Shown: piece by piece, positions 19,266-26,368 of the stretch
Numbering within the stretch: the first letter of the stretch is position 1
Layout of the letters: every line of letters begins with the position of its first letter
Assembly: GCF_010548525.1 (NCBI RefSeq)
Contig: NZ_JAAGMG010000516.1
Span: 1 to 41,164, forward strand
Source of the DNA: Streptomyces sp. SID14478
GTDB lineage: Bacteria > Actinomycetota > Actinomycetes > Streptomycetales > Streptomycetaceae
Length of the DNA stretch: 41,164 nt
Direction: 5' to 3'
Notes under the pieces: generated by a model
What the model was told of the DNA's origin: nothing
Database searches by the model: none
What the model saw: only the letters and a program-made list of their open reading frames with translations
Position numbers and translations under genes: made by a program

Positions 19266-19940
19266 ATGACCATCCGCGTGATCATCGTCGACGACCAGAG
19301 CATGGTGCGGGCGGGATTCGCCGCACTGCTGGCCGCGCAGAGTGACATCGACGTCGTGGGCGAGGCCGCGGACGGCAGGCAGGGAGTCGACATCAGTCGG
19401 TCCACGCACCCCGACGTGGTCCTCATGGACGTGCGCATGCCCGAGATGGACGGTCTCGCGGCGACGCGCGAACTGCTCGACCCACCACCGGGTGTGGTGC
19501 ACCGCCCCAAGGTACTGATGCTCACGACGTTCGACGTGGACGACTATGTGTATGCCGCGCTGCGCGCGGGGGCGTCGGGCTTTCTGCTCAAGGACGCACC
19601 GCCCACCGATCTGATCGCCGCGGTACGTGTCGTGGCAGCCGGCGAGGCATTGCTCGCACCGACCGTCACCAAGCGCTTCATCGAGGAGTTCGCCCGGACC
19701 CGGCCCACGCGCAAGGACCGTTCCCCGCAGCTCAAGAGCCTGACGCCACGCGAGCTGGAGGTTCTGGAGCTCATCGCGCGCGGCCTGTCCAACCAGGAGA
19801 TCGCCCAGAAGCTGGTCCTCGCCGAACAGACCGTGAAGACCCATATCGGCCGGGTGCTCGCGAAGGTGGGGCTGCGCGACCGGGCCCAGGCAGTGATCTT
19901 CGCGTACGAGTCCGGGCTCGTCACGCCCGGCGGGCAGTAG
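19266..19940 (+). CDS. NarL/LuxR-type response regulator
   Basis: A 224-residue two-domain regulator. Receiver domain residues 1-120: the acidic pair DD at 9-10, phosphoacceptor Asp55 (VVLMDVRMPEMDG), the Thr of MLTTFD and the Lys of LLKDAPP. The C-terminal LuxR helix-turn-helix spans about 155-215 (LTPRELEVLELIARGLSNQE, then IAQKLVLAEQTVKTHIGRVL). ATG at 19266 follows CAGGA four to five bases upstream. It is the cognate partner of the preceding kinase. The flanking ATACC-N2-GGTAT palindromes are the size expected for a dimeric NarL-type DNA-binding domain, so this protein is the likely binder. Its likely targets are its own operon and the downstream hydrolase/acyltransferase pair. Confidence 0.95.
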   Translation: MTIRVIIVDDQSMVRAGFAALLAAQSDIDVVGEAADGRQGVDISRSTHPDVVLMDVRMPEMDGLAATRELLDPPPGVVHRPKVLMLTTFDVDDYVYAALRAGASGFLLKDAPPTDLIAAVRVVAAGEALLAPTVTKRFIEEFARTRPTRKDRSPQLKSLTPRELEVLELIARGLSNQEIAQKLVLAEQTVKTHIGRVLAKVGLRDRAQAVIFAYESGLVTPGGQ

Positions 19941-19946
19941 CGCCTG

Positions 19947-20096
19947 ATACCCGAGTACTGCTTCCTCCCGGCCCACTCGACGCGCCACGCTCGTCCGCGC
20001 CTGTCCAACTACCCAGGTATCAGCGCTCCTTGCGAGTTCAGCGCTGTGCGGCCACGCCGCCCCCTACTGCGGAATGAGGTGCCGATACCTCGGTAT
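19947..20096 (+). promoter_or_regulatory. Three putative response-regulator operators upstream of the second DUF1023 gene
   Basis: Sites in this gene-free stretch match ATACC-N2-GGTAT at 10/10 (20085-20096, with outer G and C extending it to GATACC-TC-GGTATC), 9/10 (20009-20020) and 8/10 (19947-19958). The best site lies about 95 bases before the hydrolase start. TGAGGTGC also recurs here (20075) and upstream of the kinase (17793). Confidence 0.6.
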
Positions 20097-20189
20097 CAGC
20101 CGCAAGTTGGCTCCGCAGTGTGACGTGCCGGCGCAGGCCGGCTTTCTACCTTCCCCTCGTCATGCCAACGGGTGGAGGGGAGACAGGCG

Positions 20190-21320
20190 ATGGGCCTGGG
20201 TTCTTGGAAACGACGCGGACACCGCACCTTGATCGTCGCCGCGCTCACGACGACGATCGTCGCCGGCACCGCGGGCTGGGCTTCGGGCCATGAGCAGCGC
20301 CCGCTCACCGGCCCGCCACCGGGCACCGCGTCCTGGCGGGCGGACGACACCCTGAGGACCCCGTTGCCGGATCCGGCGACGACGGATCCGGCACAGATGG
20401 CCGCGTTCTTCCGCGGGTTGAGTGACGCGGAGCAGCACCGGCTGGCCGACCGGCATCCTTCGGTCGTCGGCAATCTGGACGGCGCACCGCTCGCCCTGCG
20501 CTACGAGGCGAACAAGCGGTCGTTGCGTGCCGAGGAGTCGCGGGCCCGGTCGACCGCACAGGACACGACGCTGCCGTCGCAGGCGCGGGCAACGGCACGC
20601 GCCCTCGCCGGACGCTACGCCGAACTCCTCGCCACCGATCGCCGGATACTCGCGTTCGATCCCCGTGGCCGTGGCCAAATCGCCGAGGTCTACGGGGATT
20701 TGGCGACCGCCCGGCATGTATCCGTGATCGTTCCCGGTTCCGACATCGACCTGGGTTCGTTCGACCGCGCCAAGGACGTGTACGGGACTCCGGCCGGAAT
20801 GGCGAAGTCTCTGTACACGGCGGCCAAGGAGCGCACGGCCGTGGTGTCGTGGGTCGGATACACCACTCCGGTCGGCCTCGGTCCGGATGCCGCCACGGGA
20901 CGGCTCGCCGAGGCGGGAGCGCCGCGTCTGGCCCGCTTCGTGCAGGGCCTCACCGCCGCGGGAACGCCGAGGCCGTCCGTCTTCTGTCACAGCTACGGGT
21001 CGGTGGTGTGCGGGATCGCCGCACCCGAACTGCCCGCGTCGGACCTGGTGATGGTCGCCTCCCCCGGACTGCGCGTGGACGACGTGTCCGCGTTGCACAC
21101 CTCGGCCCGGGTGTGGGCGGCGCGGGACGACAGCGACTGGATCGCCAAGGTTCCCCATGTCGAGCTGCTCGGTCTGGGACACGGCGCCGATCCCACCGTC
21201 CCGTCCTTCGGGGCCCGCCGGGTGCCGGCCGAGCGCGCCGAAGGGCACACAGGTTACTTCGCGCCCGGTACGGACTCGCTGCGTGCCTTCACCGACATCG
21301 CCACCGGAGCGACCCGATGA
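20190..21320 (+). CDS. Exported DUF1023 alpha/beta hydrolase (copy B)
   Basis: A 376-residue paralogue of the hydrolase at 15591. The N-terminal signal or anchor is LIVAALTTTIVAGTAGWASG (14-33). The catalytic domain keeps the same blocks: VSVIVPGSDIDLG (177-189), VFCHSYGSVVCG with Ser268, ASPGLRVDD, ARVWAARDDSDW, GLGHGADP (His331) and GHTGYFAPGTDSL (His353). Cys again replaces the Gly of the usual GHS elbow. ATG at 20190 is supported by GGGGAGACAGGCG just upstream; an in-frame GTG at 20172 is less likely. Its TGA overlaps the ATG of the acyltransferase (ATGA), so the two are translationally coupled. The regulator palindromes upstream suggest control by the adjacent two-component system. Confidence 0.85.
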   Translation: MGLGSWKRRGHRTLIVAALTTTIVAGTAGWASGHEQRPLTGPPPGTASWRADDTLRTPLPDPATTDPAQMAAFFRGLSDAEQHRLADRHPSVVGNLDGAPLALRYEANKRSLRAEESRARSTAQDTTLPSQARATARALAGRYAELLATDRRILAFDPRGRGQIAEVYGDLATARHVSVIVPGSDIDLGSFDRAKDVYGTPAGMAKSLYTAAKERTAVVSWVGYTTPVGLGPDAATGRLAEAGAPRLARFVQGLTAAGTPRPSVFCHSYGSVVCGIAAPELPASDLVMVASPGLRVDDVSALHTSARVWAARDDSDWIAKVPHVELLGLGHGADPTVPSFGARRVPAERAEGHTGYFAPGTDSLRAFTDIATGATR

Positions 21321-22546
21321 CCCTTACCACCCTGCGGGCCTCGGCCGCCTCTGCCGTCTCCGCGATCGATGCGAAGACCCCGGCCCACCGCGACCGGGCG
21401 GTGGACGGGCTGCGCGCCCTGGCACTGCTCGCCGTTCCGACCGGTCACTGGCTTCTCGGAGGCTTCACCCTGGACACTCAAGGTGCCCTGCACAACGCGA
21501 GTCCGCTGTCCGCCTTCGGCTTCTTCGCACCGCTGAGCTGGGTGTTGCAGATGCTCGGCGTCTTCTTCCTGGTGGGTGGATACGCGTCAGCGCTGTCGTA
21601 CCGCCGGGCGCAGGAGCGCGGCACGTCCACGGTCCATTGGCTGCGGGGCCGGCTGGCCCGACTCGGCCGTCCTGTTCTGGGGGTGACCGCGGTCTGGGCG
21701 GCGATGATCCCGGTGCTGTACGCGCTCGGGGTACCGGGGGCGACGTTGCGCACCGGCGCCACGCTGGTGATACAGCCGCTCTGGTTCGTCGGTGTCTACA
21801 CGGTGATCACCGCGTTCACGCCCTTCTGCATTCGGGCCGCCCGCAGGCTCGGCGCCTGGGCGGCGGCGCCACTCCTCGCCGTGGTCGCCACCGTCGACTT
21901 TCTTCGGTACGGCCCCTTCGCTACGGACATGCCGTCCTGGCTGAGCCTGCTGAACCTGCTGCCGGGTTGGATGTTCGCCTACCAACTGGGCGTCTGCTGG
22001 GCCCAGAAGAGGCTCGGCAGGCGTGGCGCATGGGTCCTTCTCGCCGGGGGAACCGCCCTGTTCGCGGCGCTACTGCTCGCCTTCCACTACCCCGCATCGA
22101 TGGTCGGGGTGCCGGGCGAGGCCAGGACGAACTCCCATCCTCCGTCGCTCCTGGTCCTCGCCCTGGCGGCGGCGCAGAGCGGCGCGGCGATCCTGCTTCG
22201 CGAGCGCATCGGCCGTCTGTTGCGCCGTCCCGCGCTGTGGGCGCCGGTCGTGGTGATCAACCTGTCGGCGATGACGATCCTGTGCTGGCACCAGACGGCC
22301 ATGCTCGCGGCGGCGGTCCCCGCTTCCTTCGCCGGGGCGATACCGGGCCTGACCGCAGGGCCGGACACACTGGCGTGGATAGCGGGCCGCCTCGCGTGGC
22401 TGCCAGTGTTCGCGGTGCTGCTCGGCCTGATAGGCCGCTACGCACGGGGCTTCGAGTCGCCGTGGGGCCGGGCGAGCCGAGGGATCCGGGCACTGGCGGC
22501 ACTGTTCGCTGCCGGGTTCACGGTGTTCGCACTGGGGCTGGCATGA
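21317..22546 (+). CDS. Membrane-bound acyltransferase family 3 (OafA/YrhL-like)
   Basis: A 409-residue polytopic protein with ten or so membrane helices. The family N-terminus is seen at about 23-40: HRDRAVDGLRALALLAVPTGHW has the R-x-D-G-L-R-A block and a downstream His (His43 region) typical of acyltransferase 3, where Arg and His are catalytic. FFLVGGYASALSYRR corresponds to the FF-x-x-SGF-like second motif. Such enzymes move acetyl or other acyl groups onto sugars, lipids or peptidoglycan on the outer face of the membrane. Its ATG overlaps the hydrolase stop. The pairing of a putative esterase with an O-acyltransferase suggests adding and removing the same group, though this is inference. 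Confidence 0.87.
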   Translation: MTLTTLRASAASAVSAIDAKTPAHRDRAVDGLRALALLAVPTGHWLLGGFTLDTQGALHNASPLSAFGFFAPLSWVLQMLGVFFLVGGYASALSYRRAQERGTSTVHWLRGRLARLGRPVLGVTAVWAAMIPVLYALGVPGATLRTGATLVIQPLWFVGVYTVITAFTPFCIRAARRLGAWAAAPLLAVVATVDFLRYGPFATDMPSWLSLLNLLPGWMFAYQLGVCWAQKRLGRRGAWVLLAGGTALFAALLLAFHYPASMVGVPGEARTNSHPPSLLVLALAAAQSGAAILLRERIGRLLRRPALWAPVVVINLSAMTILCWHQTAMLAAAVPASFAGAIPGLTAGPDTLAWIAGRLAWLPVFAVLLGLIGRYARGFESPWGRASRGIRALAALFAAGFTVFALGLA

Positions 22547-22637
22547 GGGCCCGGACCGGCCGCCGTCTGCGGATCGTGGCCGGTGCTTCTCGCCCTTCCC
22601 ACGGTCGGGGCGCGGGGCCCGCCCGGTACTGCGTCGA

Positions 22638-22673
22638 GCGTCCGGCGCCCGACGGCGGTCGGCCGCCGGACGC
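22638..22673. terminator. Bidirectional terminator between acyltransferase and aldo/keto reductase
   Basis: Outer arms GCGTCCGGCG (22638-22647) and CGCCGGACGC (22664-22673) pair perfectly. Inside, after a single C-C mismatch, CCGAC and GTCGG pair around a GGCG tetraloop. The genes on both sides converge here. Confidence 0.75.
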
Positions 22674-22684
22674 CGGTCCTGCGA

Positions 22685-23728
22685 CTATTCGCGGCCCGCC
22701 GAGGTGAAGGTCATGTCGGCGTAGCGGTCACCGGACACCTGGGAGGCGATGGGCTCGAGCAGCGCCAACTCCTCGTCGGTGAGGGCGATGTGCGTCGCCG
22801 CGGTGTTCTCCTCTACACGACTGCGCTTGCGCGTACCGGGGATCGCGACGACGGGCAGGCCGAAGGTCTGCGCCTGTCGCTGCACCCAGGCCAGGGCGAC
22901 CTGCCCCGGCGTGGCACCGTGCGCCTCGGCGATCTGGCGGACCGGCGCGAGGAGGGCCGCGTTCACGGCGGCGTTGTCTCCGGTGAACCGGGGCTGCTGA
23001 CGCCGGAAGTCGTTGGCGGACAGCTCCTTGTCGGCACTGACGAAGGCACCGGTGAGGAAGCCGCGGCCGAGCGGCGAGTAGGGGACGAGCGCCACACCGA
23101 GTTCCGCGGCGGTCGGCACCACCGACTGTTCGATGTCGCGGCTGAACAGTGACCACTCGGACTGGACGGCTGCGATCGGGTGGACGGCCTGGGCGGCGCG
23201 GAGTTCGTCGGCGGTGACCTCGCTCAGCCCGAGGTGTTTGACCTTGCCGGCGGCGACGAGTTCGGCCATCACGCCGACCGTTTCCTCGATGGGCACCTTC
23301 GGGTCCCTGCGGTGCATGTAGTACAGGTCGATCGAGTCGACGTCCAGGCGCTGGAGGCTGGCGTCGATGCAGGTCCGGATGTAAGCGGGGTCGTTGTTGA
23401 TGGTGCGCTTCGTCGGGTCGCTCGGGTCGATCCCGAGGGCGAACTTGGTCGCGAGGACGACCTCGTCACGATGTGCCTTGACGAAAGGAGCAAGGAACTT
23501 CTCGTTCTCACCGGAACCGTAGGCGTCGGCGGTGTCGTACAGGGTGACGCCGAGTTCCAGGGCTCGCTCCAGGGTGGCCCGCGCCTCGTCGGCGTCCGTC
23601 GGACCGTAGGCGAAGCTCATGCCCATGCAGCCGAGTCCCTGAATGCCCACCACGGGCCCGTTGCTTCCCAACTCAACAGTGGAGATGCGCTGTTCGCCCG
23701 CCTGCGGCGTCCGTTCCGTGCTGGTCAT
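22685..23728 (-). CDS. Aldo/keto reductase
   Basis: A 347-residue NADPH-dependent oxidoreductase of the AKR superfamily. The catalytic tetrad is complete: Asp65 (LYDTADAYG), Tyr70, Lys95 (VLATKFALG) and His139 (LYYMHRRDP). The cofactor end shows IPGTRKRSRVEEN, the NADPH-phosphate binding block. It belongs to the YajO/AKR13-like group often annotated as general aldehyde reductases. ATG at 23728 lies five bases after the stop of the MerR regulator on the same strand, so the two form an operon controlled by the MerR promoter. A physiological substrate cannot be named; in similar operons the reductase is induced by reactive aldehydes or quinones. Confidence 0.93.
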   Translation of the reverse strand: MTSTERTPQAGEQRISTVELGSNGPVVGIQGLGCMGMSFAYGPTDADEARATLERALELGVTLYDTADAYGSGENEKFLAPFVKAHRDEVVLATKFALGIDPSDPTKRTINNDPAYIRTCIDASLQRLDVDSIDLYYMHRRDPKVPIEETVGVMAELVAAGKVKHLGLSEVTADELRAAQAVHPIAAVQSEWSLFSRDIEQSVVPTAAELGVALVPYSPLGRGFLTGAFVSADKELSANDFRRQQPRFTGDNAAVNAALLAPVRQIAEAHGATPGQVALAWVQRQAQTFGLPVVAIPGTRKRSRVEENTAATHIALTDEELALLEPIASQVSGDRYADMTFTSAGRE

Positions 23729-23733
23729 GAACT

Positions 23734-24201
23734 TCAGACCCTCTCTGACGCCTGCTGGGCGCCCGCATAGAAATTGATCTTGTGGTCGAGCACAGCCAGA
23801 GTGTCCTGGAGTTCGGCCATGCGGTTCAGGACGTCGCGGCGGGTCGACTCCAGGAGTTCCTGACGCTCCTCGAAGGTCTCCTCGCCCAGTCGTACGAGTT
23901 CGGCGTAGCGGACCATGTGGGCGACCGGCATGCCGGTGAGCCGCAGCTTGCCGACGAAGGCGAGCCAGTCGAGGTCGCGATTGCTGTAGCGGCGTTGACC
24001 GGTGTGCGAGCGGTCGACGTCGGGCATCAGGCCGATCCGCTCGTACCAGCGCAGCGTGTGCGCGGTCAGTCCGGTGTAGGCGACCACCTCGCTGATCGTG
24101 TACCGGTCCTGACCGTCCGGGCGTGGATGGGCGCTCGGCGCCGAGGCGCAGCTGTCCACCTTGGTCCGGGTGGGTGCGGGCGTGGTCTCCATCACCGTCA
24201 T
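23734..24201 (-). CDS. MerR-family transcriptional regulator
   Basis: A 155-residue regulator. After a disordered N-terminus (about 30 residues) comes the MerR winged helix: RYTISEVVAYTGLTAHTLRW, YERIGLMPDVDRSHTGQRRY and SNRDLDWLAFVGKLRLTGMP, given by position about 33-93. A coiled-coil dimerisation helix and a short tail (LDHKINFYAGAQQASERV) follow. There are no paired metal-binding cysteines at the C-terminus, so a metal sensor of the CueR/ZntR type is unlikely. ATG at 24201 was chosen because TAGCGT ends seven bases upstream (leaderless); a GTG at 24210 lies within the -10 box. It activates or represses its own operon with the aldo/keto reductase. Confidence 0.9.
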   Translation of the reverse strand: MTVMETTPAPTRTKVDSCASAPSAHPRPDGQDRYTISEVVAYTGLTAHTLRWYERIGLMPDVDRSHTGQRRYSNRDLDWLAFVGKLRLTGMPVAHMVRYAELVRLGEETFEERQELLESTRRDVLNRMAELQDTLAVLDHKINFYAGAQQASERV

Positions 24202-24208
24202 GGTCTCC

Positions 24209-24239
24209 ACGCTAGAACCTTGGAGTGCACTCCAAGCAA
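24209..24239 (-). promoter_or_regulatory. MerR-type promoter with 19-bp spacer and perfect palindrome
   Basis: On the minus strand the -35 TTGCTT (24239-24234) and -10 TAGCGT (24214-24209) are 19 bases apart, the stretched spacing that MerR activators correct. A perfect 18-bp palindrome, CTTGGAGTGCACTCCAAG (24219-24236), fills the spacer. Confidence 0.85.
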
Positions 24240-24283
24240 GCAGTCACGGGATTTTCCCGGCGACAACAGCATGGCGCCGCCGT

Positions 24284-24289
24284 TACCGT
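24284..24289 (+). promoter_or_regulatory. Leaderless -10 box of the GNAT gene
   Basis: TACCGT is followed by seven bases and the ATG at 24297. No Shine-Dalgarno is visible. Confidence 0.5.
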
Positions 24290-24296
24290 CTGGATC

Positions 24297-24764
24297 ATGC
24301 CTTCCGTACGCCGCGCGATCCCCGGGGACGCCGAGGAACTCGTCCGCCTGCGCAAGATCATGCTCGATGCGATGAGCCCCAGTGCCGATGTGAGCTGGCA
24401 ACCGGCCGCGACCGAGGCCCTGCGCACCCATCTCGCCGATCCGGACGGCGAGTTGACGGCTTTCGTTGTCGACGCGCCCTCGGGCGGCGGCCATCTCGCG
24501 GCCTGCGCGACGGGGGCGATCCACCAGGGTCTGGGCAGCCCCGGCAATCCGTCCGGTACATCCGGCCACATCTTCAACGTGTGCACCGACGCGGTCCACC
24601 GCCGTCAGGGATTCTCGCGTGCCTGCGTGGAGGCGCTCCTGGACTGGTACCGAGAGCGCGGCGTGCGCCGGATCGACCTGCACGCGACGGCGCAGGGCGA
24701 GCCGCTCTACAGCTCCCTCGGGTTCGCCCGCACCCCCGCGCCCGCCATGAGGCTGACGCTCTAG
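24297..24764 (+). CDS. GNAT-family N-acetyltransferase
   Basis: A 155-residue single-domain acetyltransferase. The start SVRRAIPGDAEELVRLRKIM is the usual beta1-alpha1 of the fold. The acetyl-CoA pyrophosphate loop is TDAVHRRQGFSRACVEALLD, with RRQGFS in place of the classic R/Q-x-x-G-x-G/A. The end has LHATAQGEPLYSSLGFARTP, the C-terminal motif B with the family Tyr. ATG at 24297 fits the leaderless promoter; in-frame codons further upstream overlap the MerR operator. Its stop codon forms part of the -10 box of the next gene. The substrate is unknown. Confidence 0.87.
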   Translation: MPSVRRAIPGDAEELVRLRKIMLDAMSPSADVSWQPAATEALRTHLADPDGELTAFVVDAPSGGGHLAACATGAIHQGLGSPGNPSGTSGHIFNVCTDAVHRRQGFSRACVEALLDWYRERGVRRIDLHATAQGEPLYSSLGFARTPAPAMRLTL

Positions 24765-24767
24765 GCT
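24762..24767 (+). promoter_or_regulatory. Leaderless -10 box overlapping the GNAT stop codon
   Basis: TAGGCT is followed by seven bases and the ATG at 24775. Its first three bases are the stop codon of the preceding gene, so the serine hydrolase can be transcribed independently. Confidence 0.5.
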
Positions 24768-24774
24768 CGTACCC

Positions 24775-25584
24775 ATGCAGAGCCTCGCCTTGATCGAGAA
24801 CTGGCCGGTCCCGACCGCCGCCGCAGCCGTCGTCCGTGCGGACGGCACCGTGTCGGGCACGCACGGCCCCACGGACCATCGTTTCCCGCTGGCCTCGGTC
24901 ACCAAGCCGCTCGCCGCCTATGCGGCCCTCGTCGCGTACGAGGAGGGGGCCATCGAACTGGACGAGCCCGCCGGCCCCGAGGGTTCGACGGTGCGGCACC
25001 TGCTGGCGCACACCAGCGGGCTCGCTTTCGACGAGCACCGGACGACGTCGGAGCCGGGGACGCGGCGGCTGTACTCGAACGCGGGCTTCGAAGTGCTCGG
25101 GGACCACATCGCGAAGGCGGCGGACATGCCGTTCGCCGAGTACCTGCGGCAGGCCGTGTTCGAGCCCCTCGGCATGACCTCGACCACACTGGACGGCTCC
25201 CCCGCCAAGGACGGGGTGTCGACGGTGGACGACCTGGTGCGGTTCGCCGCGGAGGTGCAGGCACCCCGGCTGCTCGACCCGCGCACCGTGGCGGAGGCGA
25301 TGACGGTGCAGTACCCGGGAACGAAGGGGGTACTGCCGGGGTACGGGCACCAGAACCCGAACGACTGGGGACTCGGGTTCGAGATCCGGGACCACAAGTC
25401 GCCGCACTGGACGGGGAGTTCTTCGTCACCGCGGACGTTCGGGCACTTCGGCCAGTCCGGCACGTTCCTGTGGGCGGACCCGGACGCCCGGGTGGCGTGC
25501 GTGGCGCTGACGGACCGGGCCTTCGGGCCGTGGGCGGCAGAGGTCTGGCCGGCGTTCACCGACGCGGTCCTCGCGGAGGTCTGA
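24775..25584 (+). CDS. Serine hydrolase of the beta-lactamase / class C fold
   Basis: A 269-residue enzyme with all three motifs of the penicillin-recognising fold: SVTK (Ser41-Lys44, nucleophile), YSN (Tyr100-Asn102) and HFG (His224-Gly226, equivalent to KTG). It lacks a signal peptide, so it is probably cytoplasmic, and it is shorter than AmpC-type enzymes (about 380). Members of this family (EstB-like, beta-lactamase-related) include esterases, amidases and D-aminopeptidases; true beta-lactam resistance is not implied. ATG at 24775 is leaderless. It converges with the pirin gene, with a gap of 33 bases. Confidence 0.88.
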   Translation: MQSLALIENWPVPTAAAAVVRADGTVSGTHGPTDHRFPLASVTKPLAAYAALVAYEEGAIELDEPAGPEGSTVRHLLAHTSGLAFDEHRTTSEPGTRRLYSNAGFEVLGDHIAKAADMPFAEYLRQAVFEPLGMTSTTLDGSPAKDGVSTVDDLVRFAAEVQAPRLLDPRTVAEAMTVQYPGTKGVLPGYGHQNPNDWGLGFEIRDHKSPHWTGSSSSPRTFGHFGQSGTFLWADPDARVACVALTDRAFGPWAAEVWPAFTDAVLAEV

Positions 25585-25617
25585 CCGGGTGCCGTGATGG
25601 CCGGTCCGCGGCCGGAT

Positions 25618-26274
25618 TCAGCCGGTCATCTCCCAGATCAGCACGTGCGCCGGTGTGGTCGCCACCATCTCCAGCCCGGCCTCGTCGGTGATCCGGGCGG
25701 CGTCCCCCTGCTCCCACTGCGCGTCCTGGCACCGCACCTCGCCGTGCACCACGTGGACGTAGACGTACGGGGCGGTCGGCAGTCCGGTGCGCTCGCCCGC
25801 CGCCAATCGCCGTACGTGCAGCATGGCGCCCGCCGCGGGGACGTCGTACGGGGTGGAGTCGGCGATCCCGTGGACCACCTCGTACGCAGGGTCGCCGCCG
25901 GGAGTTCGAGGGGCAAGCCACACCTGGAGGAAGGCGAGGGGCTCGGCGCCGTCGTTGCGTTCGACGTGGCGGACTCCGCCGCCGGAGCTGAGGCGCTGCA
26001 CGTCACCGGGGCGCACGACGGACTCGTGGCCGGCCGAGTCGCGGTGGGTGAGTTCACCGGTGATGACCCAGGTGACGATCTCGGTGTGGCTGTGGGGGTG
26101 CTCGTCGAAACCGGCGCCAGGGGCGAGGTGTTCCTCGTTGCAGGCGAGGATCGCGCCGAAGCGCAGGTTGTCCGGGTCGTAGTGCGGACCGAAGGAGAAC
26201 GCGTGGCGGGAGGTGATCCCGGCCCCGGGTTCGCCTCCGGGGTAGCGGTCGCCTGAGCGACGTACGTCAATCAC
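25618..26274 (-). CDS. Pirin family protein (cupin)
   Basis: A 218-residue bicupin. Metal ligands typical of pirin are visible: His59 and His61 in FDEHPHSHTE, His103 and Glu105 in GGVRHVERND. The N-terminus (IDVRRSGDRYPGG, then HAFSFGPHYDPDNLRFG) is that of bacterial pirins. Some bacterial pirins are quercetin dioxygenases; others bind pyruvate dehydrogenase or affect central metabolism. GTG at 26274 lies seven bases after TACCGT, so it is leaderless. It is divergent from fasR. Given the neighbourhood, a regulatory or redox role is possible but not shown. Confidence 0.88.
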   Translation of the reverse strand: MIDVRRSGDRYPGGEPGAGITSRHAFSFGPHYDPDNLRFGAILACNEEHLAPGAGFDEHPHSHTEIVTWVITGELTHRDSAGHESVVRPGDVQRLSSGGGVRHVERNDGAEPLAFLQVWLAPRTPGGDPAYEVVHGIADSTPYDVPAAGAMLHVRRLAAGERTGLPTAPYVYVHVVHGEVRCQDAQWEQGDAARITDEAGLEMVATTPAHVLIWEMTG

Positions 26275-26281
26275 GCCGTAC

Positions 26282-26287
26282 ACGGTA
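26282..26287 (-). promoter_or_regulatory. Leaderless -10 box of the pirin gene
   Basis: On the minus strand TACCGT is followed by seven bases and the GTG start at 26274. Confidence 0.45.
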
Positions 26288-26368
26288 GCCGCCGTTTCCG
26301 GCCGTTCGCCGGGATCGCCTCGGACCCTCCACTCCGCCGGTCCCTTCCGATAAGGCAGTCTTGTTCCC

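Noticed and set aside
24202..24210. GTG at 24210 as the MerR start
   Set aside because: It lies inside the -10 box of the MerR promoter, so it would not be transcribed.
24775..25584. Serine hydrolase considered as a secreted beta-lactamase
   Set aside because: The three fold motifs are present, but there is no signal peptide and the protein is short; the wider EstB-like family is mostly esterases and peptidases.
10906..26274. Accessory region considered as a mobile or phage island
   Set aside because: No integrase, transposase, tRNA attachment site or flanking repeat was seen, and codon use matches the rest of the window.
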